49,341 nucleotides of DNA, taken from NCBI RefSeq assembly GCF_000768315.1, contig NZ_AQQX01000018.1, positions 1-49,341 on the forward strand, in the 5' to 3' direction. The notes below the pieces were generated by a model. It was not told the DNA's origin, did not search any database, and saw only the letters and a list, made by a program, of their open reading frames with translations. Positions within the stretch are counted from its first letter, which is position 1, and each line of letters opens with the position of its first letter. This DNA is from Pseudooceanicola atlanticus. Lineage in GTDB: Bacteria; Pseudomonadota; Alphaproteobacteria; Rhodobacterales; Rhodobacteraceae. Both the position numbers and the translations under genes were made by a program. Of this stretch, positions 9,254 through 18,678 are shown piece by piece.

Positions 9254-12200
9254 CAGACCACTCCCCTTTCCTCAATACTACTCCCAGACATCCCTTTTCT
9301 GACATAGAAGCCGTTTGGGATCGCCTCCTGGACGAGCGGTACATGCGAAATCAGACCCACCGCACGGTTCTGTCGGACGATAGAGTTGAGGACCTGTAGG
9401 ACTTGGTCGAGCGTGCCGGACCCGTTTTCGGTGTCGAGGCTTCCAAACCCTTCGTCGATAAAAATCGTGTCGAGCCGGACCTTGCCGCTCGCCGCTTCGA
9501 CCACGTCGGCAAGACCCAGTGCGAGAGCGAGTGCTGCAATGAACGTCTCGCCGCCTGAGAGTGTGCTTGTAGCGCGTGATTTCCCGGTGTGCGCGTCAAA
9601 CACCTGTGTTCCAAGGCCTCGCTTACCTCGCCCTCCATTCTCCATCTCGCGCTCAAGACTATACTGATAGTTTGTCATTGGGCCGAAGCGTAAGTTTGCC
9701 GCTTCCAGAATCTGGTCGAACATCGCGCCTATCGCGAATGTCTCCAGGGTCAGTCTTTGCGAGTTCTGCCCGTTCACCAGCGCAGCTAGTCCGCGCAGCG
9801 GGCCTGATGCCGCTTCGGCTTCGTCAAGCTTGCGCAGCGTCTCTTCAATCCCCTTTCTAAGCCGATCCAAATGATCGACACGGGTCTGGGCGGCGATGCG
9901 TTCTTCGGTCACCCTGCCGAGTGCCTCAGCATGGGTCTGGTGCGTTTCCCGCAGCGCTTCGATGTCAGGCCGGGGCATGCCTTCAATCGCAGAGGTAGCA
10001 TCTGTGACTGCATCAGACGCACTCTTGTGCTCACGCCGGTAGGTCTCGACCGTTTCTCTATCTTCATTGAGAGTTTCGATGGCTGACTTGAGAGACTGAA
10101 AGGCCTCTGCTGTGAGGCCAGCTCCAGCCAGTCTCGTCCGGAAGACCTCAACCGCCTTTTGATGGCGCGCCTTACAGTCCACGAGCGCCTTATTTGCGCT
10201 TTCAATATCCTTATCCGCGCCGAGTGCCATTTCGCGCGCGGATTTCAGCGCTTTGTCTGCCGCGATCCGCGCCGCCTGAAGTGACTCCAGCGACTCGGTC
10301 ACCTTCTTCAGTGTGGCCGCGAGCGCCGTGACATCGCGCAGGTCCTCAGGCACCTCGGCAAGCTTGCCGTCGCGAGTCGCCTTGGCCTCAGTAGCCTTGT
10401 TCCGCCGCTCATCGAAGCTGTCCCGCAACTCATCGCGTTTCCGCTCCAGTTCCTCGACCTGCCGTCCCAGTTCCTCAATCCCGGCCTCCGCGGCAAGGAT
10501 GTCGACCCGGGGACCAAGCGCTGCGAGTGCTGCGTCCTCACGACCGATCTGCGCCGCGATGACGTCCGCACGCGCCTCTGGCGGCTCAAGGGTGGACAAG
10601 CGTTTCCGTCGCTCGTCAAGCGTCGCTTGCACGCCGACCAGTGCTTCGCCGGCTTGCCGGGCTTCGCGATCGGCGGCCAGCCATGCTTCTCGTGACTCTC
10701 GGAATGCCTTGTCCAGGCCGGCACTACCGATCTCGCCAGTCGCCGGCGCAGGATGTTCGGTTGCGCCGCAGACCGGACATGGCGACCCTGCTTCCAATCT
10801 CGTCGCGAGGTGAAGCGCCTGTGCTGCCGCTAGATCCCGTTCGGCCGTCTCATAATCATCTCGCGCCTTCTCGGCCTTTCCGGTCGCAGCTTCCGACGTC
10901 CGCAGTTGTTCTGCGACAGCGTCCTGAGCCGTTGCGACATCCTGCAAAGCGCCCTCGTAGGACTTGGCTGCCAGATGCCGTTTTTCGAGTTCTGCGCGCC
11001 GATCCGCGATCTCGGCGCGCTTCGCCTCCGTTTCGCGCGCAGCTTTTAGCTCTGCGCTTTTCGAGGTGCGCTTCTCCTGCAGTTCGGTCAGTTGTGCCTT
11101 TGCTGCCTGAAAAGCGTTGTCGGCGTCTCGCTGCTCTTTCAGCGCGGTTTCGACTGCCTTATTGCTATCGGCCGCTGCCTCGAGGATTCGACCATACCTC
11201 TCCAGTTCATCACTTCTCCGGCGCAGGGTTTCGACCTCATCGGCACGATCGTCCTCGCGCCGGAGCGCCTCTGCCGCCTTTTCTGCTTCTCTGGAAGCAA
11301 GCTCGCTGGCCTCGTCAGCCTTCTTGCGCGCACCCTCGGCTTCACCAACCTCACGTTCGGCATCCCCTACTCGTTCCTCGACATCGATCAGACCGCGTGC
11401 GCGCTCGGCTTGTCGGACCTGCTCAGAAAGCGTCTCGACATCGCCCTTCTGCGCCTCAAGTGCGCGAAGCCGTTCGTTCATCTTTTCGGCCGTCGCGAAT
11501 TTTTCTTCGATCGCCTCCGCCTGACGCACTGCTTTCTCGGCAGCTTCCGCCGTCGCCTTCCCGGTTTCTTCGTTCGCGCGTAGCTCTGCGCATTTCCCAG
11601 TTGCGGCTTCGATGCCCGAAATCAGTGCATCAGTGCTTTCGAATCCTTCTGCGGCGAGCTGTCTGGCGCATAGCGCACGTTCATCCCGCACCTGCCGTTC
11701 AGCCTCATCGGCTGCCGACTTGAGATCGGCCATGAGCTTCTCGTACAGCGAGACATCGAAGAGTTCTCGCAGGATTTCGAGGCGCTCTTTCGTCTTGGCC
11801 GAAAGGAATTTCTCGAAGCGCCCTTGCGGCAGGAGGACGATCTGGCGAAATTGCTCGGAGCCATATCCAAGCATCTCAACAACAGCCGCGTCGACGTCGC
11901 GCACCTTCTTCTCGGCCAAGATCTTGCCCCGTGCCGCATCTGTGATTGCGTCCAGCGCCATTCCGGTCGCATCGAACAGGTAAGCTTCGTGTGCGCTCCG
12001 CGTCTCGCCTTCACCGCGTGCCTTGGGCCGCATCTGGTCGGGTCGGCGAAGCACAACATATCGCCGCTCACCAATGTCGAACACGAACTCCGCCTCGGTT
12101 ATTATATCCGGATCTGCGTGATCCGAGCGCAACGAAGGAGCGTCTTGCTCTGCCTTCGCCGCTTCGCCAAAGAGCGCAAAGGTCATCGCGCTGAAGATGG

Positions 12201-12327
12201 TCGATTTACCTGATCCTGTTTGTCCGTAGATGCCGAAAAGACCCGCCTCGACGGCATCCCGAAAGTCGATAACCACCCGACCTGGATAGGGACCGAACGC
12301 CTGAAGTGTTAGCCGAACCGGTCTCAT
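9253..12327 (-). CDS. sbcC: Exonuclease subunit SbcC (Rad50-like)
   Basis: A 1024-residue SMC/Rad50-type ATPase. The N-terminal Walker A is GIYGQTGSGKSTI (about 32-44) with a downstream QGRFEKFLSAK segment typical of SbcC. Two long coiled-coil arms flank a zinc hook, SPCPVCGATEHP, near residue 517. The C-terminal half has the ABC signature TLSGGETF, Walker B LDTIFIDEGFGSLD and a switch His in LISHV. Length and order match full SbcC. It dimerises and works with SbcD to open DNA hairpins and degrade or cleave double-stranded ends. Its start overlaps the sbcD stop by 4 nt. Host cells normally carry a chromosomal sbcDC, so this plasmid copy fused to a defence operon suggests a specialised role against phage or plasmid DNA. 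Confidence 0.93.
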   Translation of the reverse strand: MRPVRLTLQAFGPYPGRVVIDFRDAVEAGLFGIYGQTGSGKSTIFSAMTFALFGEAAKAEQDAPSLRSDHADPDIITEAEFVFDIGERRYVVLRRPDQMRPKARGEGETRSAHEAYLFDATGMALDAITDAARGKILAEKKVRDVDAAVVEMLGYGSEQFRQIVLLPQGRFEKFLSAKTKERLEILRELFDVSLYEKLMADLKSAADEAERQVRDERALCARQLAAEGFESTDALISGIEAATGKCAELRANEETGKATAEAAEKAVRQAEAIEEKFATAEKMNERLRALEAQKGDVETLSEQVRQAERARGLIDVEERVGDAEREVGEAEGARKKADEASELASREAEKAAEALRREDDRADEVETLRRRSDELERYGRILEAAADSNKAVETALKEQRDADNAFQAAKAQLTELQEKRTSKSAELKAARETEAKRAEIADRRAELEKRHLAAKSYEGALQDVATAQDAVAEQLRTSEAATGKAEKARDDYETAERDLAAAQALHLATRLEAGSPCPVCGATEHPAPATGEIGSAGLDKAFRESREAWLAADREARQAGEALVGVQATLDERRKRLSTLEPPEARADVIAAQIGREDAALAALGPRVDILAAEAGIEELGRQVEELERKRDELRDSFDERRNKATEAKATRDGKLAEVPEDLRDVTALAATLKKVTESLESLQAARIAADKALKSAREMALGADKDIESANKALVDCKARHQKAVEVFRTRLAGAGLTAEAFQSLKSAIETLNEDRETVETYRREHKSASDAVTDATSAIEGMPRPDIEALRETHQTHAEALGRVTEERIAAQTRVDHLDRLRKGIEETLRKLDEAEAASGPLRGLAALVNGQNSQRLTLETFAIGAMFDQILEAANLRFGPMTNYQYSLEREMENGGRGKRGLGTQVFDAHTGKSRATSTLSGGETFIAALALALGLADVVEAASGKVRLDTIFIDEGFGSLDTENGSGTLDQVLQVLNSIVRQNRAVGLISHVPLVQEAIPNGFYVRKGMSGSSIEERGVV

Positions 12328-13466
12328 TGGACATCCTCCGCCTCACACAGGCGACCGAGTGCCGACGCTACGACCTCCAGTTCCTTCTCTGAGAACCCTT
12401 CGTCCCGCACGTGTTCAACGAAGTCGCCAATGACTTCGACAGGGTTCGCGACCGCCAGGGCACGTCCCGTTAAAGACTTTACTTCTTGCGCCTGTTCATC
12501 CCGCTCGTAGATAAGTTCACAGGCGTTCGGGAACACGTCGCGGATGCGCTTCATTCCATCGATCACAGGCGCATCATCGGTAAGCACGGCTTTGATAAAA
12601 TCGTCAGATCGATCTGCGAGGAGAAGTTCTGCGTGACGTCCCTTCAAGACGCGCACTTGGCGAATGGGTGTGAAAGGAATGATCTCAATCGTGGTTTGCC
12701 CGACTGCATCGATCTCGACGAGGCTCATCGACTTCTGGCAGTCAGATTCATCAAACCCGAAAGCTAATGGCGATCCCGAGTACCGGATATGAGGGGCACC
12801 AACCGATTGCGGCCGGTGCAGATGGCCAAGAGCCACATAGTGGGCACCCTCGAACACGGCCGAACTGACGGTCTCGATGCCGCCGACCCTAGTGAGAGGT
12901 CGTTCACTTTCGCTGCTCGAAGCCCCGGCTACGAAAGCATGCGAAACGACGACCCAACGCGTACCATCGGGAATGTTACGCCGACCGCAAGCCACCTGAG
13001 CGGCGAGAACGTCCTCGGGCGCGTGGAGAGCTTCGTCGGAAAAACATTCACGGGCGGCATACTCGTAGGCGAACGGCAACCCCGTGAACGCCACAGGTCC
13101 GTGGGCGTCCGTAAGTAACAGCGGCTTCTCGTCCGCACTGATAGCCCCACGTATCAAAGCGCGTCGTGTGTCTGTCATGATCGCCATGGATGCGATTCGA
13201 TCACCAGAGTCGTGATTGCCGGCGATCATCACCACGGCCGCGTCGGTCTCTGAGGCAACGCGCGCCAAGAACCCATTGAACTGTCGCACGGCAGACGTCG
13301 GCGGGGCAGCCCGGTCAAAAATATCTCCTGCAATTACAAGAACATCAACGTCGCGAGAGGTGATCGCCGAAACGATCTGGTCGAGAATTGCTGCGTGATC
13401 GGCATCAAGAGGAATCCCGTTGAACTGACGCCCGAGATGGAGGTCGGCGGTGTGGAGAATCCTCAT
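12324..13466 (-). CDS. sbcD: Exonuclease subunit SbcD (Mre11-like)
   Basis: A 380-residue calcineurin-like metallophosphoesterase. The metal-binding motifs are all present in order: LHTADLHLG (4-12), AGDIFDRA (about 46-53), AGNHDSGDR (about 81-89), VVSHAFVAG and LGHLHRPQ. The C-terminal capping region, which includes the final DVQ, is as expected for SbcD. It is the nuclease subunit of the SbcCD complex. The gene is first in the leftward operon; its ATG lies 77 nt from the start of the divergent WYL regulator, with AT-rich repeats between. Overlap with sbcC implies coupled translation in the usual stoichiometry. Confidence 0.93.
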   Translation of the reverse strand: MRILHTADLHLGRQFNGIPLDADHAAILDQIVSAITSRDVDVLVIAGDIFDRAAPPTSAVRQFNGFLARVASETDAAVVMIAGNHDSGDRIASMAIMTDTRRALIRGAISADEKPLLLTDAHGPVAFTGLPFAYEYAARECFSDEALHAPEDVLAAQVACGRRNIPDGTRWVVVSHAFVAGASSSESERPLTRVGGIETVSSAVFEGAHYVALGHLHRPQSVGAPHIRYSGSPLAFGFDESDCQKSMSLVEIDAVGQTTIEIIPFTPIRQVRVLKGRHAELLLADRSDDFIKAVLTDDAPVIDGMKRIRDVFPNACELIYERDEQAQEVKSLTGRALAVANPVEVIGDFVEHVRDEGFSEKELEVVASALGRLCEAEDVQ

Positions 13467-13475
13467 GGCAATAAC

Positions 13476-13501
13476 TCGTATATTTTTTATTCGTATATTT
13501 T
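13476..13501. promoter_or_regulatory. Direct repeat in the sbcD/WYL divergent promoter
   Basis: The 77-bp gap between sbcD and the WYL regulator holds two copies of TCGTATATTTT (13476-13486 and 13491-13501), 15 bp apart. In the leftward sense each reads AAAATATACGA and contains a TATACG that could be a -10 element for sbcD. Because WYL regulators usually bind repeats in their own divergent promoters, this pair is the likely operator. Direct rather than inverted repeats are less usual. Confidence 0.45.
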
Positions 13502-13543
13502 CTAGATGGACATACAGGCCAGAGTCAAGGTAGGGATGCGCAC

Positions 13544-14338
13544 ATGAAGCTCGACGACCTCAAACATGCGCAGAGAGAGCGCCTGATCTTTCTGGACCGC
13601 TGCCTGACTTGGCGGGGTATGGCAAACCGCAAGGATCTGATCGACCACTTCGGTATTTCGACCGCGCAGGCAGCGCTGGACTTCCGTGTCTATCTTGGTC
13701 TCGCGCACAGTTCACCGCCGACCTATGATCCGGTGCGAAAGACATACATAGCTGCGAGCGAGCACGAGGCATTGGCACCATCCGGCCTGACCGAAGCATT
13801 CGATATCTTGGCGGGCGTCGATGAAGACACGCCTTCGTCCGCGTTGCCGCGACCGGAACGGAAGGCAGATCAAAGGACCATCGCGTTTCTTCATCAAGCA
13901 ATCAGGTCGGGGAACGCCGTCCACGTCCGATACACATCAATGTCGTCCGGTGCCGACGAAGGGCAGTGGATCGCACCGACCCGCTTCACGTCCGATGGTG
14001 AAAGCGTGCACTTGCGTGCCCACAGTTTCAAACGCGGTGAATATCGGAACTACCTCCCGATCCGCATCGATCCTGACAGCTCGTTCGAGGAGAAACCCAT
14101 AGACAAGCCTCTGCCGGAGGACGTGGACTGGAATACTCGAGCAATCATTTGGCTGCGACCAAAAACAGGACTTTCAGATGAGCAAGCAAAGGTCGTCAGA
14201 CGTGAATTCGGCTTTGAAGGCGAATGGCTCCGTGTCGAAACCAGAAAAGCGCTGGAATTCTTTTTTGATCGTCGATGGGGGTTGGATACCGTAGGTGCAC
14301 GGCTTGAGCGCGCGAAAACGGACTACGAACCAATATGA
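13544..14338 (+). CDS. WYL-domain transcriptional regulator
   Basis: A 264-residue regulator divergent from the sbcDC-Shango operon. The N-terminal part carries a winged helix-turn-helix-like segment (RKDLIDHFGISTAQAALDF, about 26-44). The middle and C-terminal parts are a WYL domain: the strand VHVRYTSMSSG, the WIAPTRFTSDGESVHLRAHS core and basic R-G-E-Y-R-N residues match the Sm-fold ligand pocket, although the literal Trp-Tyr-Leu reads HLRAHS. Such proteins (BrxR/CapW-like) repress defence operons and release them on sensing a nucleic-acid or nucleotide signal. The position suggests it controls both its own gene and sbcD through the AT-rich repeats between them. An RBS-like AAGGTAGGG lies upstream of the ATG. 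Confidence 0.85.
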   Translation: MKLDDLKHAQRERLIFLDRCLTWRGMANRKDLIDHFGISTAQAALDFRVYLGLAHSSPPTYDPVRKTYIAASEHEALAPSGLTEAFDILAGVDEDTPSSALPRPERKADQRTIAFLHQAIRSGNAVHVRYTSMSSGADEGQWIAPTRFTSDGESVHLRAHSFKRGEYRNYLPIRIDPDSSFEEKPIDKPLPEDVDWNTRAIIWLRPKTGLSDEQAKVVRREFGFEGEWLRVETRKALEFFFDRRWGLDTVGARLERAKTDYEPI

Positions 14339-14341
14339 TAA

Positions 14342-16348
14342 CTAGATCCCTTCTCGTACGCCGTTCTTGCTCCGCTCCATAGTTGCCTCTAACATATCGA
14401 GACCATCGACGGCGGAACGCATCTGCGCCTCACCCACGACGCTCGTGGTCTCGGCATCCGCGACCGGGCCCTCAAAATCCATCTCCATCTGCCGCTGTTC
14501 CTCAGCGATGACGGCTTGAACGACGGGCGCGGTCTTCTTTGGCACGACATGCGCTGACGGCTGACCTGCAGCAGCCTGGTCTGCTGCCTCGATATCGGCC
14601 TCGGATCCGCCTGACCCTTTCGCTGGCGGCGTCATCGGCATGGCGCGCATACTCAGCGGCAGCGTACCCTGTGATCCGCCTCCCCCCGGCTCCGGAAACG
14701 GCAACTCGCCTGTCTGCGCCGCGTAGATCGCCTTGAACAGCCGGTCGTCGAAATACTGGATCCGCTTCGCCCGGACCGGCATTTGCGCATCGATCACCAT
14801 GACGATCTCGTCGAGCGGCAGGCGGCGGGCCTCATCTTCGGGTAGCAGAGAGCTCTCTTCGGTCCGTGTGGACTGGCTGCGCCCTTCGAAGGGGTTCTTG
14901 CCGATAGACTGAGAGCGCGTGATGACGGTTTTGGTGGTCTTGCCGACCGCCTTGCTCAGCTCCTCGACGGTTTTTTCATCCGAGGGCGTAAGGTAGAGCT
15001 TCACGCCGGCGTTGCCTTGCAGAGCGCGGCGGGTGTTCTCGCCGTAGATTTCATCGAGGGCGGGGATGGTCTGGGTGACGACGGCCAAATGTCCGCGATA
15101 GGTCCGCAAGGTCTCGATACTCTCGACCACAATGGGCATCTTGCCGAGGCGGTTGAACTCGTCCAGCATGATCATCACGGGCCAGGGTTCGTCAGGTCCG
15201 GGGTCTTTCTCCTGCATGGCGGAGAGGAGATCGGAAAAGAACAGCCGGATCAGCGGCGCGAGCGGCTTCACCATCAGCGGCTGGACCACAAGATAGACCG
15301 AGAAGGGTTTCTTGCGGATCGTGCGGAAATCAAAGTCCGACACCGCCGTCGCCTCATCGATGGCCGGGTTCTGCCATTGATCGAGCCCCGAGGTCATCAG
15401 GAGCGAGACGTAGGACGTCAGCGTGTCGTTGTTGGTCGAGGCGAGCCGCGTGAAGATCAGCTTGGCGGCCCTGTTATCGACCTCATGCCCCCGCGCGGAA
15501 TACTCCTTCTGCTTGTTCCCGCCCGAGGCAGCGATGCGGTAGATTTCGCCCAAGGTCGGGCGCTTGCGCTGGAACGCCAAGAGCCCTGCCGCGACGAAGA
15601 GATCGATCCCGCCTTTGAGGAGGCCCTGCACCCGGTCGTTGTCGCTTTGCAGGAAGAGCGTCGCAAGAAGCTGCAATTCCATCTGCTGGCGCGCGGGATC
15701 TTTCAGTTGATAGATGCGCAGGAGCGGGTTGTAGCGATGCGTGCGCTTGCCCTCCCAATCGGTGGGGGCAAAGCGATAGACCTTGTCGCCTTGGGCTGCG
15801 CGGTGCCGGGCCGTGGCCTCGAAACACTCGCCCTTCACATCGAGCGTCACGGCGGAGCCCTGCCAGGTCAGCAGGTTCGGAATGACGAAGCCCGTGGTCT
15901 TGCCGCGGCCCGTGGGCGCCACGATCAGCGCATGCGGGAAAACCTTCGAGCAAATGTAATTGGCGCGAGAGCCAGGCGTCCCCAGCTTGCCGAGGATGAA
16001 CCCGGTCCCGGGCGCCCCGAAAAACCCATTGGCCTTCATCTCGCGCGCACTCTGCCAATGCGTCTGGCCAAACCGTGTGAGGGCCGATCCCGAGAGGGCG
16101 AGGCTCAGCATCAGGCCGGCGGCGGCAAAGCTGCCGATGATCAGGTGAATGAGTTGGGCATCCTCCGGGCGGCGGTCCAGGATCGCCATGTAGTTCTGCG
16201 CGATATAGGCAAAGTCGATCTCGGCCCCGAAGCCGAGATCCTGGTAGGTCAGCACCGCCGAGGCGATGGTATAGCCCATGGCCCCACTCACAAGCGTCAC
16301 CAGAAGGACGCCCGTGGCGATCCGCGCTTTTCCCATGGCGGCGCTCAA
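14342..16348 (-). CDS. traG: Type IV coupling protein, TraG/VirD4 family
   Basis: A 668-residue conjugative coupling ATPase. Two transmembrane helices sit near residues 11-33 and 64-86. Then come Walker A VAPTGRGKTTGF (about 140-151), the DVKGECFEATA motif, Walker B IMLDEFNRLGKM (about 391) and QTIPALDEIYG. The Pro/Gly-rich C-terminal tail is as in Ti-type TraG. It docks the relaxase-DNA complex on the mating channel. The track start TTG at 16348 overlaps the relaxase stop and has AGG just upstream; ATG at 16336 is an alternative. No other mating-channel gene is in the window, so the T4SS must lie elsewhere or be supplied in trans. Confidence 0.9.
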   Translation of the reverse strand: MSAAMGKARIATGVLLVTLVSGAMGYTIASAVLTYQDLGFGAEIDFAYIAQNYMAILDRRPEDAQLIHLIIGSFAAAGLMLSLALSGSALTRFGQTHWQSAREMKANGFFGAPGTGFILGKLGTPGSRANYICSKVFPHALIVAPTGRGKTTGFVIPNLLTWQGSAVTLDVKGECFEATARHRAAQGDKVYRFAPTDWEGKRTHRYNPLLRIYQLKDPARQQMELQLLATLFLQSDNDRVQGLLKGGIDLFVAAGLLAFQRKRPTLGEIYRIAASGGNKQKEYSARGHEVDNRAAKLIFTRLASTNNDTLTSYVSLLMTSGLDQWQNPAIDEATAVSDFDFRTIRKKPFSVYLVVQPLMVKPLAPLIRLFFSDLLSAMQEKDPGPDEPWPVMIMLDEFNRLGKMPIVVESIETLRTYRGHLAVVTQTIPALDEIYGENTRRALQGNAGVKLYLTPSDEKTVEELSKAVGKTTKTVITRSQSIGKNPFEGRSQSTRTEESSLLPEDEARRLPLDEIVMVIDAQMPVRAKRIQYFDDRLFKAIYAAQTGELPFPEPGGGGSQGTLPLSMRAMPMTPPAKGSGGSEADIEAADQAAAGQPSAHVVPKKTAPVVQAVIAEEQRQMEMDFEGPVADAETTSVVGEAQMRSAVDGLDMLEATMERSKNGVREGI

Positions 16349-18678
16349 TGGACCTGTCCCCGCTCGGTCTCGCCATCCACGTCTGTCGCGCGGTGTTTTT
16401 CGTATTCGGCATCGGCGAGTTCATCGACCACCTGGCGCAAGGCCTCCGTGTTGGCCGTGGCGGCATCGGATTGCAGATAGACCTTGGCGACATAGAGCCG
16501 GTCGAGACGATCCTCGAGAACCTTGTCCAGCGCATCGGCATCGCCGGATGTGAGCCGGTCGAGTTGGCGCACGTCCAGCACCCGCGCGATCTCCTCGCGG
16601 AAGGCGTCCCGCTCCGCCTCGGTTTCGAAGGGCGCGGACAACTCCCCTGCCCGCTCATGGTCCAGAACACGCGCGATTTCGTCTGAGAGGCGGCCGGATC
16701 GGTCAGACAGCGGTGCAGTTTCATCGCGGGCCGCGAGGATGTCGTCGCGCGTGCCAACCCCAAGTCCGTCGCGCAACTCGCTTTCGCGGCGGACCTGATT
16801 GATGGCCTCCGTGTCCCGTATCTCGACGACAGCGGCATAGGTCGCGCCGAGCCCGCGGGCGAGGTGGGACGGCATGTCCGGATAGCGCTCCCTGAATTCA
16901 TCCGTGACAGCATCTGCAACGGGCGTGCGGATATCGCGTCCCTCCATGATCCGGTCGACCTCGCGGGTGATCTCGCTGGCGCGGGCCGCATCGGTAATGG
17001 TCTCCCTGTAAGGCTCAGACCGGTCAATCACATCGCCGGGGCGTGCGAGCAGATCCGGGTGTGCCTCGAGATATGCACGCTGCTCCGTCTCAATCCGGCG
17101 CTCTGCCTTTGAGACCACCTCCCAGTCCCGGTCTTCGATCCGCTGCGCTGTCAGGCCCTCTGCGCGCATCTGCTGACGGATTGTCCCTTCCATCGCCCGG
17201 ACCGCGTCCCGGTGATAATGGAACCGCTCGCTGATCGGTTCCGCTTCCATGACGCCATCCCGGCGCAGCACGTTCTCGCGCTCCAACAGCGTGCCAAGTT
17301 CCACATGCACGTCATTCAGGATGTCACGCGCCTGTTCCAGATCGGCGCGGCGCTCGAGGTTCAGATCGCGCGCCTCAGCCACCTTGGAGAGATCATCTGC
17401 GATCCATTGATGCTCCAGCGCGGCATTCGCGGCCCCGGTCTCGATCCGCGCCACCACTTCCGATGTGCTGATCCCGGCGCCCCGTAGCGCTGCGTCGATC
17501 CGAGAGCGCAGGCGCGGCTCTGTGAGGCGCTCCAACTGGCTCTCTTGGATGTTTGCCTCGGAATAGACCCCGCCCTCCGAGGGCGCCTCTGACAACGTGC
17601 TCGAACGCAATCCGAGCGGCTGCATGTGCTGGACCTGCGTCTGGATCTCGATAAGGCGCTTTTCCAGCACCGGACGTTCCGCATCGGACTTCTCTGCGAT
17701 CATGCCCTGCACCCGCGCGAGCTTCTCCGCATAGAGGCTTCTCAGATCCTCGAAGCTTTGATCCTCGGCCATATACACATCTCCTGTTCGGTCCACCTGC
17801 CCGCCGCGCGCCAGCACCTCGCCCGCGCGAAATAGCGCCGCCGCGATATCCTCGCGGGCTTCTCGCGAAGCTTCCGTGGCGAGCGAGTGGTAGACAGTTC
17901 TGGTATTGGCGATCTCCGCCAGCGTCCGCGTCAGGTCGGCCCCCACGCGCGCGCGCTCGCGGGGCGCGCGACCCTCGTCTTTCGCCGCATAGACCTCGCT
18001 GGTCCGGGCGGGGTAATGCACGACACCACGATCCACCCGGCGCGTGGCCTCCAGGCGCACGCCATACTTTTCTGCCTCCTCGACCATGGCGAGGCGGAAG
18101 TCGTCATAGTTGAACCGATGGTTCCGCCCCAGAAAAAAGAACTCGCCTTCCTGCGAGCGGCGGTTCAGAACCAGATGCGCATGCGGGTGATCGCGGTCCT
18201 CATGCACCGCAATGATGTAATCGAAATGCCCCTCATCGGTCTGGAAAAACCTCTTCGCCACGCTTTCGGAAATATCGCGGACATCCTCACCGCGCGTGCC
18301 AACTGGGTAGGACATGAGCATGTGGGTGGTCTGGCCGAGCTTGGGCTTGAAGCCCGCGTCCCACCGCTTGGCAAAGCGTTCGGTGAGGTCTTTGATGTCC
18401 TTCGCTTCGAGCTTCGCCTTGCCATCCAGAAATCCGCTTGAGTCCACGATATGGGTGGACTTGGTGGTCAGATACTCGAGCTGGTTCATCAGCTGCGATT
18501 TGGTGTGCGTTCCCCCGCCCCGGATCGCCTTGAAGACCGCTGGCCGGTGCCCCGCCGCCGCACGCACAAGCTGGCTCTGCTTGGCTACGTGCAGCCCCTG
18601 CATCGAGCCCCGGATCCGGCTCCAGCCATCCCGGAAGACCTCGCCCGTGACGGCATCGACAGCATCATTCAGCCGCAT
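16345..18678 (-). CDS. MOB-type relaxase, VirD2/TraI-like
   Basis: A relaxase of about 777 residues. The N-terminal catalytic part has a candidate nicking Tyr in MNQLEYLTTKSTH and the metal-binding HUH-type motif HEDRDHPHAHLVLN, preceded by HMLMSYPVGT. After about residue 250 the protein becomes a long charged helical region with no recognised helicase motif, so it is larger than a minimal VirD2. The ATG at 18678 is preferred over the TTG at 18684; it overlaps the MobC-like gene by 14 nt and its 3' end overlaps traG. It should nick oriT on the plus strand just right of the mob genes, stay covalently attached and pilot the strand to the coupling protein. Confidence 0.88.
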   Translation of the reverse strand: MRLNDAVDAVTGEVFRDGWSRIRGSMQGLHVAKQSQLVRAAAGHRPAVFKAIRGGGTHTKSQLMNQLEYLTTKSTHIVDSSGFLDGKAKLEAKDIKDLTERFAKRWDAGFKPKLGQTTHMLMSYPVGTRGEDVRDISESVAKRFFQTDEGHFDYIIAVHEDRDHPHAHLVLNRRSQEGEFFFLGRNHRFNYDDFRLAMVEEAEKYGVRLEATRRVDRGVVHYPARTSEVYAAKDEGRAPRERARVGADLTRTLAEIANTRTVYHSLATEASREAREDIAAALFRAGEVLARGGQVDRTGDVYMAEDQSFEDLRSLYAEKLARVQGMIAEKSDAERPVLEKRLIEIQTQVQHMQPLGLRSSTLSEAPSEGGVYSEANIQESQLERLTEPRLRSRIDAALRGAGISTSEVVARIETGAANAALEHQWIADDLSKVAEARDLNLERRADLEQARDILNDVHVELGTLLERENVLRRDGVMEAEPISERFHYHRDAVRAMEGTIRQQMRAEGLTAQRIEDRDWEVVSKAERRIETEQRAYLEAHPDLLARPGDVIDRSEPYRETITDAARASEITREVDRIMEGRDIRTPVADAVTDEFRERYPDMPSHLARGLGATYAAVVEIRDTEAINQVRRESELRDGLGVGTRDDILAARDETAPLSDRSGRLSDEIARVLDHERAGELSAPFETEAERDAFREEIARVLDVRQLDRLTSGDADALDKVLEDRLDRLYVAKVYLQSDAATANTEALRQVVDELADAEYEKHRATDVDGETERGQVH

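Noticed and set aside
10641..11723. A 360-codon rightward frame inside sbcC.
   Set aside because: It is antisense to the coiled-coil part of SbcC and has low-complexity Arg/Pro/Ser composition.
15017..16480. A 487-codon rightward frame antisense to traG.
   Set aside because: It is the shadow of the clear coupling-protein gene in GC-rich DNA; residues are Gly/Arg/Leu-rich with no family motif.
15483..17027. A 514-codon leftward frame across the relaxase and traG junction.
   Set aside because: It lies out of frame over two well-supported genes and is Arg/Pro/Ser-rich.
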